DNA of 64,000 bases from Tolypothrix sp. PCC 7712 (GTDB taxonomy: Bacteria > Cyanobacteriota > Cyanobacteriia > Cyanobacteriales > Nostocaceae). The stretch is taken from NCBI RefSeq assembly GCF_025860405.1, contig NZ_CP063785.1, positions 2,976,001 through 3,040,000 of the forward strand. Reading direction: 5' to 3'. Numbering within the stretch: position 1 is the stretch's first letter; each line of letters opens with the position of its first letter. Below are positions 37,180 to 48,402 of the stretch, piece after piece. The translations under genes were made by a program, and so were the position numbers. The notes below the pieces were generated by a model, which saw only the letters and a program-made list of their open reading frames with translations, was not told the DNA's origin and did no database searches.

Positions 37180-37530
37180 TTACAAGAGTCTCATACGGAT
37201 GCGATCATCTTCAATCACGCTGAAATGAGCGGCCCAATCGTTTCGAGATGCGATCGCAGTCGCAACTTTTTGAGCCACAACTGCGCCCGAAGGAGCTTTA
37301 ATCCGAAACAAGATAATTCCACTGGTCGCTGGTAACTTTGAACGGAAGGCGAGTTCACCAAAGTCTTTGTCGAAGGTCAGGAGAATGCGATCTTCGGTTT
37401 GAGCGCGACTCAACACCTCAGGATCGGTAATCCCAGGCGCATCGGTGCGAATCCACACAACATCGTGCCCTTGTTGCCTAAGGGCTTCTACAGCATCAGA
37501 TGGGAAGTTCTCGTTGGCAAGAAATCGCAT
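37180..37530 (-). CDS. DUF5615 PIN-like protein (toxin candidate)
   Basis: A 116-residue PIN-like protein starting MRFLANENFPSDAVEALRQQGHD, with ILLTFDKDFGEL as the second acidic motif. DUF5615 proteins are typically encoded three to ten bases after a DUF433 gene, as here (three-base gap), and the pair is thought to be a toxin-antitoxin system. Activity cannot be inferred with certainty. Confidence 0.85.
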   Translation of the reverse strand: MRFLANENFPSDAVEALRQQGHDVVWIRTDAPGITDPEVLSRAQTEDRILLTFDKDFGELAFRSKLPATSGIILFRIKAPSGAVVAQKVATAIASRNDWAAHFSVIEDDRIRMRLL

Positions 37531-37533
37531 AGG

Positions 37534-37764
37534 CTATGCAGGAAAGGCGTAGACTTTTTCCGCTTTGAGGGTGGCGCTGGCATAGCTGAGGCAGGCTTGA
37601 ACATCCTCAAGGGTAATACCAGGGTAATTGCGGAGAATTTCATCGGTTGTCCAGCCTTGAGCAAGCAAGTCGATAATAAACTCGACAGCAAGGCGAGTCC
37701 CTTTGATAATGGGTTTGCCGACAAGGATATTAGGATCAATCGTGATTCGAGATTGCCAGTCCAT
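37534..37764 (-). CDS. DUF433 antitoxin-like protein
   Basis: A 76-residue winged or helix-turn-helix-like DUF433 protein: ITIDPNILVGKPIIKGTRLAVEFIIDLLAQGWTTDEILRNYPGIT (pattern G-P-I-GTR). It precedes the DUF5615 gene by three bases on the same strand. The family acts as putative antitoxin and operon repressor. Confidence 0.87.
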   Translation of the reverse strand: MDWQSRITIDPNILVGKPIIKGTRLAVEFIIDLLAQGWTTDEILRNYPGITLEDVQACLSYASATLKAEKVYAFPA

Positions 37765-38004
37765 AGGGTTACGTTGAGTGTATTGTCTTCAGTTTACGCT
37801 TGCTCTTACCCACCAAATCAAAAACTAATTCAGTCTGAGTATTTTGCGATCACTTGTTCCTTGCAAAAAGCTTGGTTATAACTTAATTTAATAAACATAA
37901 CATTAGTCTTAATTTCTTTAAGTTATGTTAGCACTGTGGTTGAGTCGCTAACAGCAACTTTTAGAGATACTATGATCAGCATAATTTGTTTATTAAATAG
38001 AAAG

Positions 38005-39009
38005 TTATTTAAACATCCACTTAAGAATTATATACACTATCAATCCTCCAACTAATAATCCGGCGAAAAAGTTCTTAAATGATTTATTTCTGGCATAATA
38101 TTGATTTAAATCTAGACCTTGTTGAAAACAAATTGCTTTCATAAATTCTCTATCTAAATCAGTATATTTTCTCTCCCGATCATCATATTTATCTTCAAGA
38201 TATTTAAAGAGTAAACCCGCTGCTAACTCTTTTTGTTTGGGTTGAGGCGTTGTTGGAAATTCTCTGGCTATTTGTATTGAGAGAGCCTTAAGCTTTGCAG
38301 CGTGATACAGCAATTTTTCATAGCTCCCAAAATCCTTCTTAAATACATTTTCTTGTAACTGGTTGCTATTTCCTACTTGTTTTCTACCTAAATTAGAGTT
38401 AGCACTTTGGATCTGTTGCAGAATCTTTTGAGCATTTTCATAATTAGGTAGGTCGTTCTGGTCAGAAAAAAGTTGTACAGCTTTTTTAATATCATGAATA
38501 GCTTCATCAAAGAGACGCAAATCTGCTTTAGCACCACCACGGCTAAAGTATGCCATTGCATAACTTGGATTGATCTTGATTGCTAGATCATAGTATTGAA
38601 TTGCCTCCGAGTATTTTTTACGTTCGCAAAAGTAGACTCCCAAGAAATTCAAGTAAACAGATAATTCTTTACTTAAAGTATTCCATGATGTCTTAGCTTT
38701 TTCTTTTGCTCTTGTCACAGAAGCAGCATTTGCAAGGAAATTTTCATAGGCAGTGTTGGCATCAATTGCTCCCTTTGCTAAAGTTTGACAGTATCGTTTG
38801 CCTGCCTCTGTAGTAGCTGTGTTAGAAGCCATTAAAAATAGATCTGCTGCTTCCGCATAATTTCCTTGGTCTGCATAATCAATTGCTTCTAAGACTCTAG
38901 CAGCATGACGATTTTCCATTGATTGAGTCATATCAGATCCAAAAGTAGCATCGAGAAAATCTTGGTATCTACCAACAGGGCGCTCAGGATTATTGCCTAG
39001 ATTAGTCAT
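38005..39009 (-). CDS. TPR protein with C-terminal membrane anchor
   Basis: A 334-residue protein. An N-terminal helical part (RHAARVLEAIDYADQGNYAEAADLF) is followed by two recognisable TPRs (about 120-195; YFCERKKYSEAIQYYDLAIKINP, AYFSRGGAKADLRLFDEAI). A polar region and a C-terminal hydrophobic helix (FFAGLLVGGLIVYIILKWMF) suggest a tail-anchored protein. No catalytic motif is seen. The ATG at 39009 is preferred over a GTG five codons upstream. Function unknown; it may be a scaffold. Confidence 0.8.
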   Translation of the reverse strand: MTNLGNNPERPVGRYQDFLDATFGSDMTQSMENRHAARVLEAIDYADQGNYAEAADLFLMASNTATTEAGKRYCQTLAKGAIDANTAYENFLANAASVTRAKEKAKTSWNTLSKELSVYLNFLGVYFCERKKYSEAIQYYDLAIKINPSYAMAYFSRGGAKADLRLFDEAIHDIKKAVQLFSDQNDLPNYENAQKILQQIQSANSNLGRKQVGNSNQLQENVFKKDFGSYEKLLYHAAKLKALSIQIAREFPTTPQPKQKELAAGLLFKYLEDKYDDRERKYTDLDREFMKAICFQQGLDLNQYYARNKSFKNFFAGLLVGGLIVYIILKWMFK

Positions 39010-39231
39010 AGCAATTGGATACACACTCTATATGATAATTATGCTTGCCCTAAATCTAAATCTGGGCAACTTTTTATAGACCTTTAGCTAGAGTACCCAA
39101 AACCTTGCTATAGATAAACTTCTGCAATTGCCCCACCAAAATTTCAAAACATTTGAGTGTAATCAACAAGCTAATAATTACAAGTATTAAATGTGTTTAT
39201 GTACAGGAAGGTACAAAGGATTTCGGAACTT

Positions 39232-39442
39232 ATACCAATTTAATGTGAAGTTGCACATATCTTGATCCCCCTAACTACCTCTTCAAAAGGGGGAAGCACT
39301 GCGTTGGGCGGCTTTGCCGACTTGTGCCGCTAACGCGGAACCCGCAGGTTAGCAAGTGGTGTGGACTTTGGTAGATGTATTCTGGTTTCCCCCTTTTTTC
39401 AAGGGGGATCGAATTCTATGCAGCCTCATAAAGAATTGGTAT
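39232..39442. mobile_element. MITE-like element with ATACCAATT/AATTGGTAT ends
   Basis: Terminal inverted repeats ATACCAATT (39232) and AATTGGTAT (39434-39442) enclose an inner palindrome (TTGATCCCCCT... / ...AAGGGGGATCGAA) and a CTAACGCGGAACCCGCAGG repeat also found near 35510. It ends exactly against the second stop of the SHOCT gene's extended frame. Confidence 0.65.
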
Positions 39443-39951
39443 TAGGCAATTAGTGCCAACTTTTTATTTTCAAATTCTTCATTGGTAATAATTGCTGCAT
39501 CTCTAGCATTTTTAAGTTATTTGATTTGATTGCTCAGTTCGGATTTTTGTTTAATTGCTAACTTCTGAATCTCATATTCTTCTTGGCTGAGAATTCCACA
39601 AGCCAAAGCAGCATTGAGTTTAGCAATTTGAACTTCTACTTCTGAGTGAGAAGACTCATGGATTAATTCAGATCTCTTCATCTCAAACTCACCTTGAGTT
39701 AAAATTCCCTCATCAAGGAGGTGCTGAAGTTTTATCAGTTTCTCTTCTGTGTCTACACACTGATTAAAAGCTTGCATTAATTCTTCAATTTCCAACCTTT
39801 TTGCGCTATAGGCAATTTCATCAATGAAGCCTTGCTCGTAAGCATCTCTGAGATGCTTGAGTTTTACCTCCAAAGAACTCTGAGATTCCATCAGAGCTAA
39901 CTCTACAGAAGATTGATCCCGATTATTGCCGTGGTAATTTTTGTTAGTCAT
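39442..39951 (-). CDS. SHOCT-repeat protein, probably truncated by an in-frame TAA
   Basis: The open frame 39517-39951 gives 144 residues with three SHOCT-like repeats (LKHLRDAYEQGFIDEIAY, LQHLLDEGILTQGEFEMK, LNAALACGILSQEEYEIQ). After the TAA at 39517-39519 the same frame continues for 24 codons as LKNARDAAIITNEEFENKK-LALIA, a perfect fourth SHOCT repeat, before a TAA at 39442-39444. A single change of CAA (Gln) to TAA would explain this. SHOCT motifs are thought to mediate oligomer or membrane contacts. The full-length frame is listed; the translated protein probably ends at 39517. Confidence 0.75.
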
Positions 39952-39991
39952 ATTTCACCCTTATAAATCTTGATGTATAAGCAGGATTCTC

Positions 39992-40089
39992 ATACCAATC
40001 CAAATAATGTTTGTGACAGATCAATGATTTGTCAGGACTCAACAATATTGTTTCCTTAACTATTTGTCATATCTTGTTCAAATTGGTAT
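39992..40089. mobile_element. MITE-like element, copy D
   Basis: Begins ATACCAATCCAAATAATG and ends TTGTTCAAATTGGTAT, matching the ends of the copies at 11417 and 11804, with a diverged middle. It lies in the gap between the SHOCT gene's start and mutL's end. Confidence 0.75.
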
Positions 40090-40266
40090 CAAGTCTGCTT
40101 ATTTTAGAATTCCCTGGATTTAATCTGCACTAACAATAAAGTTCAGAATTCCGATTACTTACATACTCAGACTTGATTGCTAAATTTGCTTAATATTACA
40201 AAATTCCGCAAAATCAACGACGACAATAAACTAACTTAATTTATCAAATAGCTCTCATCATCAAAA

Positions 40267-41970
40267 TTAAATTCCGTGGCTCTTCCCAATCACCCAGTTA
40301 CGCCGGAAAAATCGCGCTAAAGCGGATTCTTCTAATGATAAATAAATAGGCCTTCCGTGAGGACAGGTGCGAGGATTGCGAGTGCGTTGCCATTGATCTA
40401 AAAGAGTTTGCATTTCTGGCAAACTCATCGGTGTACCATTGCGTATAGCACTGCGACAAGCAACAGCAACTTGCGCGGCTTGTAAATCACCACCTAAACT
40501 CAGTTCTAAAATAGCATCGGCACAATCTTCTCGTTGTTGCAACATTGCGGGGATATTGCGAACCGCCCAAAGCTGTTCGCCAAAGGTTTCTATATCTAAA
40601 CCAATGCGTTGTAATTGTGCAACTTGTTTTGGCGTTAATTGATAAAGAATAATTGCTGGTTCAATGGGTATCATTTGCCAGCTATCGCATAATTGCTCAT
40701 ACAAAACTCGCTCATGGGCAATATGCTGTTCTACTAACCAAACTCCCTCAGAATGTTCCACCACAATATAAGTATTGCTAACTTGAGCAACAGCTTTTAA
40801 AGAATAAGGAGTACTCAATCCTGAGTTCTGAGTATGATCCTCATCTTTGGGATTTTTCGGATTAAAATTGTAGCCGCCTTTAGCTTCCGCAGCTTTGAGT
40901 AATTTACTGACGCGGGTAATATGAACGGCTTCTTTAATATTGGCAGAACTGAGGCGTAATGCTTGCTCAATTCCTTGAGTCACTTGTTCTTGCCAATAAC
41001 CGATTTCATTAAGATAAATTTCTGTTTTCGCTGGGTTACGATTCCAGTTAATTTGGTCTGGAGAAATATCAAGATGTAAGAAACAAACGGGATAGCGATC
41101 GCGTGGTAATGTGCGATGGAATGCTGCCAAAATTGTTTGCTCTAATTCTGCTGACTTCACCATCCGGCCGTTAATGGCTACACGTACCCAATCTGGACGA
41201 TGACGATGACAGCGATCGGGTAATCCTACCACTAATGTGAGTTCTGAGTTCTGAGTTCTGAGTTCTGAGTTAGCTGGATGGGGTATTGCTAGTTTGACTT
41301 CTTGGAAGTCGGCTTCTTTAACTTGGGGTATGAACTGCGGCAGTAATTTTTTGCTGGTGCTAGCCGGATAAATCGTAAACCAATCACGGTCATTTTGTTG
41401 CACTTGCCAGGTAACTTGGGGATGACATAAGGCAATTTGTTGAATTGCAGTTTGTACAGCTTTCATTTGCTGTGCAACTACTGGTAACCCCTGACGACGC
41501 GCTACACAATTGGCGAATAAATCAGATACTGTCACCACTGTACCAGGTGCGATCGCAGCGACTTCTACTTGCTGAACTTTTCCGCCATCGCTATAAACAA
41601 CTCGCCATCCCCAATTTTCACCAGCCGGACGACTCAAAATTTCTAAATTTGACAAATTTGTCAAACTGTGCAGTGCTTCTCCCCGAAATCCTAAACTGCT
41701 AATTTTCCATAAATCAGCACAAGTGTAAATTTTACTGGTGCTGTGAGTGGCTGCGGCTTTTTGCAAATCATCTAAGTTCATTCCGCAACCATTATCGGCT
41801 ACGCGCACTCGCCATTGCTGCGGCCAGAGAGACACAACAATTCTCGTCGCGCCAGCATCCAAGGAATTTTCTACTAATTCCCGCACGACAGAAGCTAAAG
41901 AGTCGATCACCTCTCCAGCTGTAATTAGATATACGACTTCTGTCGGTAAAGCGTGAATAGTAGATGTCAT
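40267..41970 (-). CDS. mutL: DNA mismatch repair protein MutL
   Basis: A 567-residue GHKL ATPase. The N-terminal motifs VVRELVENSLDAGATRI, DNGCGMNLDDL and THSTSKI...SLGFRGEALHSL are intact. The C-terminal part has EQHIAHERVLYE, close to the metal-endonuclease motif DQHA(X)2E(X)4E but with Glu and Ile at two positions, and CPHGRP near the end, so it is probably an endonuclease-type MutL. At 41239-41271 a GAGTTCT heptamer tract lies inside the frame and encodes NSELRTQNSEL; a gain or loss of one unit would shift the frame. Confidence 0.95.
   Translation of the reverse strand: MTSTIHALPTEVVYLITAGEVIDSLASVVRELVENSLDAGATRIVVSLWPQQWRVRVADNGCGMNLDDLQKAAATHSTSKIYTCADLWKISSLGFRGEALHSLTNLSNLEILSRPAGENWGWRVVYSDGGKVQQVEVAAIAPGTVVTVSDLFANCVARRQGLPVVAQQMKAVQTAIQQIALCHPQVTWQVQQNDRDWFTIYPASTSKKLLPQFIPQVKEADFQEVKLAIPHPANSELRTQNSELTLVVGLPDRCHRHRPDWVRVAINGRMVKSAELEQTILAAFHRTLPRDRYPVCFLHLDISPDQINWNRNPAKTEIYLNEIGYWQEQVTQGIEQALRLSSANIKEAVHITRVSKLLKAAEAKGGYNFNPKNPKDEDHTQNSGLSTPYSLKAVAQVSNTYIVVEHSEGVWLVEQHIAHERVLYEQLCDSWQMIPIEPAIILYQLTPKQVAQLQRIGLDIETFGEQLWAVRNIPAMLQQREDCADAILELSLGGDLQAAQVAVACRSAIRNGTPMSLPEMQTLLDQWQRTRNPRTCPHGRPIYLSLEESALARFFRRNWVIGKSHGI
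41239..41271. repeat. In-frame STRR GAGTTCT x4.7 inside mutL
   Basis: Four perfect GAGTTCT units and GAGTT. The tract falls between the ATPase domain and the following conserved part. The same heptamer is common in this genome's intergenic DNA (for example 60867-60899). Confidence 0.95.
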
Positions 41971-42066
41971 AAATTACAGTGTAGGCGAAAAGCCAGCACT
42001 GAATACAATAAGCAATTTTGTTTACTCTTCAACAAAATTTTTATTAATTTTAAAGCCATGTTGTTC

Positions 42067-42099
42067 AGATCCCCGACTTTTTCAAAAAGTCGGGGATCT
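42067..42099. terminator. Perfect 16-bp hairpin downstream of the ADA-like gene
   Basis: AGATCCCCGACTTTTT and AAAAAGTCGGGGATCT around a single base. It is a dispersed cyanobacterial palindrome and lies between the stop of the adenosine-deaminase-like gene and the start of mutL, both minus, where it could act as a terminator. Confidence 0.7.
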
Positions 42100-42134
42100 A
42101 TGACTATTGGGCAAATCCAAAACTGGCTGCGGAA

Positions 42135-43178
42135 TTAATCTCTCATTGCCAAAACTTTCGGAGGTTCCGGTTTCAGCAATTCATTTAACAGAGATGCAGG
42201 ACGTTCGCCATGAGGCCAAGCAAAAGCATGACGGAAAGCTGCATCCTGACAAGCTTGCAACTGTTTAAAGTTAATAATGTCGTATGTCAAAAGATTTTCA
42301 TACTCAAAAGGCAGACGCACATTATGTAACCCAGCGTTATCAGTACAAATTGCAATATCTACCCCAGCGTCAAAACATCGGTCAAAAACTAACTTTAGTT
42401 GACGGATATCCTGTAAAGTACCAGTTTTAATGTAAGTTGTGGGGCAAACTTCCAAACACTGTCCTCTTTGCGCTAACTCTGGCAGTAACTCAGGATACAA
42501 CAGAGGAATTTGAATACCATGTCCAATCCGCTTCAGGTAGGGTAGCAGTTCGGTGTAACAACCTGCAGTAGTTTCGTAAAGATGTCCTGTGGTGTTAATA
42601 CCTAAAGAACAGGCATAATCATACAGATTCAGCCATTCTTCTAAACGTTCAGCATAGTGGCTATCACCACCGGCGATATCTACCGCACAAACATACTGTT
42701 TACTTTGTGCCGCCAAATCAACAATGGCCTTATTCACCTCATAAGGTAAACGTGAGTGCATACAGAGAATTTGGCTAGTCACAATCGGATATTCTTCCAA
42801 CTGACTGGCTTTACCCACAACTTCAACAATTTCTGCCATCTTGTCAATTCTTTCGGATTGACTTAAATGTTCAGGTGTTCGTAAATAGGGGGTGTAACGC
42901 AGTTCCAAATAAGCCAAATTCTCAAATATATAAGCACCCCGTAACAATCGGTAGATAAAGTAAGGCAAAGTTTCTACAGTCTGTACACTTTCTACCAAGG
43001 TGTGTAATTCTAAATACTCGTCTAAGGTATTACGAGGTTTGGTATAAAACTCTTCAAATTCTGGATAGTTCGCAAAGCGGGAAATTAACTCAGACGTATG
43101 TCTCTCGAAATATCGCCACAACACACGAGGTACAACCGAACCGCCCAGATGCCGATGCAATTCAGCGTATAAAGCCAT
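42135..43178 (-). CDS. Adenosine deaminase-like amidohydrolase
   Basis: A 347-residue member of the adenosine deaminase family. It keeps the N-terminal zinc motif ELHRHLGGS, GHLYE (in ADA the motif is HAGE, with His and Glu in the same spacing), RIGHGIQ and the metal Asp in ICTDNAGL. In true adenosine deaminases the last motif is TDDP; here the second Asp is Asn and Pro is Ala. The substrate may therefore differ from adenosine, or the enzyme may be an N6-modified adenine or other deaminase. The start is ATG 43178. Confidence 0.82.
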   Translation of the reverse strand: MALYAELHRHLGGSVVPRVLWRYFERHTSELISRFANYPEFEEFYTKPRNTLDEYLELHTLVESVQTVETLPYFIYRLLRGAYIFENLAYLELRYTPYLRTPEHLSQSERIDKMAEIVEVVGKASQLEEYPIVTSQILCMHSRLPYEVNKAIVDLAAQSKQYVCAVDIAGGDSHYAERLEEWLNLYDYACSLGINTTGHLYETTAGCYTELLPYLKRIGHGIQIPLLYPELLPELAQRGQCLEVCPTTYIKTGTLQDIRQLKLVFDRCFDAGVDIAICTDNAGLHNVRLPFEYENLLTYDIINFKQLQACQDAAFRHAFAWPHGERPASLLNELLKPEPPKVLAMRD

Positions 43179-43313
43179 ATTGGTGTTTTCCGGAGAAATT
43201 TTACTAATCTTAACAAGAACTTCGGGAAAAAAAATCTATACCTTTAGGGAGATTGTATAAAGGTAAGGTTAATTTATTTGTTTCGATGTTCAGTAGTTGT
43301 CATTAACTCATTG

Positions 43314-43343
43314 GTTAACAGTCAACAGTTAACAGTCAACAAC
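43314..43343. repeat. STRR AACAGTC/AACAGTT overlapping a stop codon
   Basis: Four heptamers of AACAGTC/T in tandem. The TGA at 43336-43338 of the kinase gene read on the minus strand lies within this tract. Confidence 0.8.
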
Positions 43344-45864
43344 CAAGGACTTTTATTCTAGCGATTGTTTGTAATAACTCGTTGCTAGTACAGGGTTTAG
43401 ATAAAAATGCACTAACACCCATATCAGTAACTTCCTTGATGTTCTGAGGGGATAATAGTCCACTCAAAGCAATAATTTTGACATGAGGATTAATTGTTTG
43501 TAATTTGCGAATTGCGATCGCACCATCCATTACTGGCATCATCATATCTAGCAACACTACGCTTATTTGCTGTTGATACTGAGCATAAATTGCTACGGCT
43601 TCAATGCCATTGCTAGCAGTTAACACCTGATAATTATGTTTTTCTAAGGATGATTTGGTAATTTCTCGAATGGCGGCTTCATCATCAACTAGCAAAATCC
43701 ATTCACCATTTCCTGTTGGTGCTGCAATTTCGGGGGTATGCAGAGGTTGAGTGCTATTACTAAATGCTGGTAAATATACTTGAAACTCTGTGCCTTGGTT
43801 AACTTTACTATTGACATTGACAAAACCATTATGGTTTTTAATAATACCAATGGCTGTAGATAGTCCTAATCCTGTACCTTTACCCACCTCTTTTGTGGTA
43901 AAAAAGGGTTCAAAAATCCGCTCTTGAATTTCTGGTGGTATTCCCGTACCCGTATCCCTAACAGAAATAGCAATATAAGCGCCTATTTGAGCATCAATAT
44001 TAATTAGGGTTGATTTCTCATCAATTACCACATTTTCTGCACTAATTTTCAAGATACCACCGTCGGGCATGGCATCACGGGCATTCACTACCAAATTCAT
44101 CAGCACTTGATGCAGTTCAGTGGTATTGCCAAACACATACCACAGACTTGCTGATAAATCTACTTGACAGGTAATCGATTTAGGAAATGTTTGTTGGATA
44201 ATTTGCTCAATTTCCTGTATCAAAAGTCTAGTTTGGACAATTGTCTTTTTGCCTTCAATACCTCGAGCAAAAGACAACACTTGCTTGAGCAAATTAGCGC
44301 CACGTTTAACATTACTTTCTAGGGTTTGCAGAATGCGTTGACTTTGTTGGTCTGGTAATTTCATCCGCAATAGTTCAACTGACATTAGCACAGGAGCTAG
44401 AACATTGTTAAGGTCATGGGCAATCCCACCTGCTAGAGTACCAATACTTTCTAACCGTTGCGATCGCAAAAGCTGTGCTTCTAGTTGTTTCTTTTGAGTA
44501 ATTTCTGTACTGACACTCAAAATTGATTTTGGTTGATTCTGACTATCCCGCATGAGTGTCCAGCGGCTTTCGACAATAATTTCTTTCCCCTGTTTTGTAA
44601 GTTGCTGCAATTCGCCGCGCCATTCACCTGCACGTAAGACTGTTAAAAATGCATCTTCTAGTTGTGGTGAACTATCTTTGTATAACAAATCAACCACATT
44701 TTTACCTAAAACTTCCTCAGCCTTCCAGCCATAAACGCCTTCAGCACCTTGATTCCAAAATAATATTTGGTTGTGGATATTTCTGACTACAATTGCATCA
44801 GTTGCAACATCTAAAAGTGCAGCCTGTTCACGAATTTTCTGTTCTGCTTGTTGGCGCTTGGTAATATCTCGCGTTACCGCTAAATGCAAAAATGTACCAT
44901 CAGCTTCGTTATGTAGTGGTACAGCATGAGTTTCTAACCAACGACGAGTACCCTGACTACCGACAATCTCGTATTCTAAATTCCCTTTATAGCCCTGACA
45001 AACACGTTCATGTAGAGATACAAAGGCTTCTCGGTACTCTGGTAAAATAGTCGCAGTAAATGCTTGCCCAATCAAATTTTCTGCACTTTCTAGCTCCAAC
45101 ATTGCCAAGCCAGAGGCATTAATTTCTAATAAGGTACCATCCTTAGCAATTAACTTCAGACACTCTGGTTCTGCATCAATAATTGCTCGCAACCGATTCT
45201 CACTTTGACGTAAATTTAATTCTGTCTGTTGAAGCCGCTTGATGTAACACCATAACAAGTCATATAACAAAGCCACCAATAAAAAATCGATGATAGCAGC
45301 TAATAAAAATGTCGCCATTGACTTACGAGAAGTCACTTGTAACTGCTGATTGCGCTGTTGTAATATTTTTTGCTCACTTGCTAAAGACTCATGAATAAAT
45401 CTTGGGATATCATGACTCAGCATTTCCTGTTGATGAGACAACACTGATTGCCTTGCAGTATCAAACCCTTGGTTTTGCAAAACAACAACTTCTGCTTGCA
45501 AGATGTTGAGTCTGTCAGTAATTTTTTGTTCTAGTACAGCAACCCATTGATGATTTTGTTGCGCTTGAGTGAGCTGTTTGAGAATTTGAATATTATTATT
45601 AATTTGTTGACTTGCTTGTAAATAGGTTACTAAGTTATTTGTGCTTATAGTTATTAAGTAGTTACGCTGTGCCGTTTCAGCATTGTTTAGCGTTGTCAGT
45701 AGCGTTTGAACTTGAGTAATAATTTCTTGGGAGTGTGTTATTAATTGCCAATTCTGTACCAGTTGCATCGTAGTGCTATGGGAAACTACAGCATTCGTAA
45801 ACAAAACCGCCAAGACTAGAATAAATACTGCTTTCAGCTTTTGGATGACAGACCATTTCATCAT
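43336..45864 (-). CDS. Hybrid sensor kinase: CHASE3-like, PAS-PAS-HisKA-HATPase-REC
   Basis: An 842-residue membrane kinase. An N-terminal helix (LKAVFILVLAVLFTNAVV), an external helical domain (about 40-185; NNAETAQRNYLIT is the CHASE3 type), a second helix (MATFLLAAIIDFLLVALLY), two PAS/PAC units, HisKA (LAGGIAHDLNNVLAPVL), HATPase (NLVVNARDAMPDGG, DTGTGIPPE, GLGLSTAIGI) and a C-terminal receiver (VVLLDMMMPVMDG, FLSKPCT) follow in order. The ligand is unknown; CHASE3 domains sense extracellular cues. The last codons read VLGC and the stop falls in an STRR. Confidence 0.92.
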   Translation of the reverse strand: MMKWSVIQKLKAVFILVLAVLFTNAVVSHSTTMQLVQNWQLITHSQEIITQVQTLLTTLNNAETAQRNYLITISTNNLVTYLQASQQINNNIQILKQLTQAQQNHQWVAVLEQKITDRLNILQAEVVVLQNQGFDTARQSVLSHQQEMLSHDIPRFIHESLASEQKILQQRNQQLQVTSRKSMATFLLAAIIDFLLVALLYDLLWCYIKRLQQTELNLRQSENRLRAIIDAEPECLKLIAKDGTLLEINASGLAMLELESAENLIGQAFTATILPEYREAFVSLHERVCQGYKGNLEYEIVGSQGTRRWLETHAVPLHNEADGTFLHLAVTRDITKRQQAEQKIREQAALLDVATDAIVVRNIHNQILFWNQGAEGVYGWKAEEVLGKNVVDLLYKDSSPQLEDAFLTVLRAGEWRGELQQLTKQGKEIIVESRWTLMRDSQNQPKSILSVSTEITQKKQLEAQLLRSQRLESIGTLAGGIAHDLNNVLAPVLMSVELLRMKLPDQQSQRILQTLESNVKRGANLLKQVLSFARGIEGKKTIVQTRLLIQEIEQIIQQTFPKSITCQVDLSASLWYVFGNTTELHQVLMNLVVNARDAMPDGGILKISAENVVIDEKSTLINIDAQIGAYIAISVRDTGTGIPPEIQERIFEPFFTTKEVGKGTGLGLSTAIGIIKNHNGFVNVNSKVNQGTEFQVYLPAFSNSTQPLHTPEIAAPTGNGEWILLVDDEAAIREITKSSLEKHNYQVLTASNGIEAVAIYAQYQQQISVVLLDMMMPVMDGAIAIRKLQTINPHVKIIALSGLLSPQNIKEVTDMGVSAFLSKPCTSNELLQTIARIKVLGC

Positions 45865-48010
<2,146 letters not shown>

Positions 48011-48040
48011 CACTAGTCATCAGTCGTTTCGTCATCAGCA

Positions 48041-48092
48041 AATGACAAATGACAATTGACCAATGACAATTGACAATTGACAAATTACCACT
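48041..48092. repeat. STRR tract ATGACAA/TTGACAA
   Basis: Heptamer variants of ATGACAA and TTGACAA between purA and rplY. It ends about ten bases before the rplY start. Confidence 0.8.
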
Positions 48093-48102
48093 AACAACTT
48101 GT

Positions 48103-48402
48103 ATGAGCCTCACAGTCGAATCTAAAACCAGACCAGAAGGCAGCAAGCCTAAAGCTTTGCGTCGTTCTGGATTAATTCCCGCTAATTTATACGGTCACAA
48201 AGGCGCAGAATCAATTTCTTTAGTAGTTGAAGCAAAAACCGTTGAGCGCTTGCTCAAACACGCTGTTGTCAACAAAACAGAAGTTGAACTCACCATTCCC
48301 GAGCTTGAGTGGACTGGTAAAACTATAGTTCGGGAAGTTCAAACCCATCCCGCAAAAGGTACAACCTACCACGTCAGCTTTTTTGCCACTCCTCAAAGCT
48401 AA
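48103..48402 (+). CDS. rplY: Ribosomal protein bL25
   Basis: A 99-residue short-form L25, which binds 5S rRNA. Motifs: [23 protein letters not shown] and the later [18 protein letters not shown]. The ATG at 48103 gives the family start (SLTVESKTR); a longer frame adds eleven residues from the repeat. The gene lacks the C-terminal CTC domain found in some bacteria. Confidence 0.92.
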   Translation: MSLTVESKTRPEGSKPKALRRSGLIPANLYGHKGAESISLVVEAKTVERLLKHAVVNKTEVELTIPELEWTGKTIVREVQTHPAKGTTYHVSFFATPQS

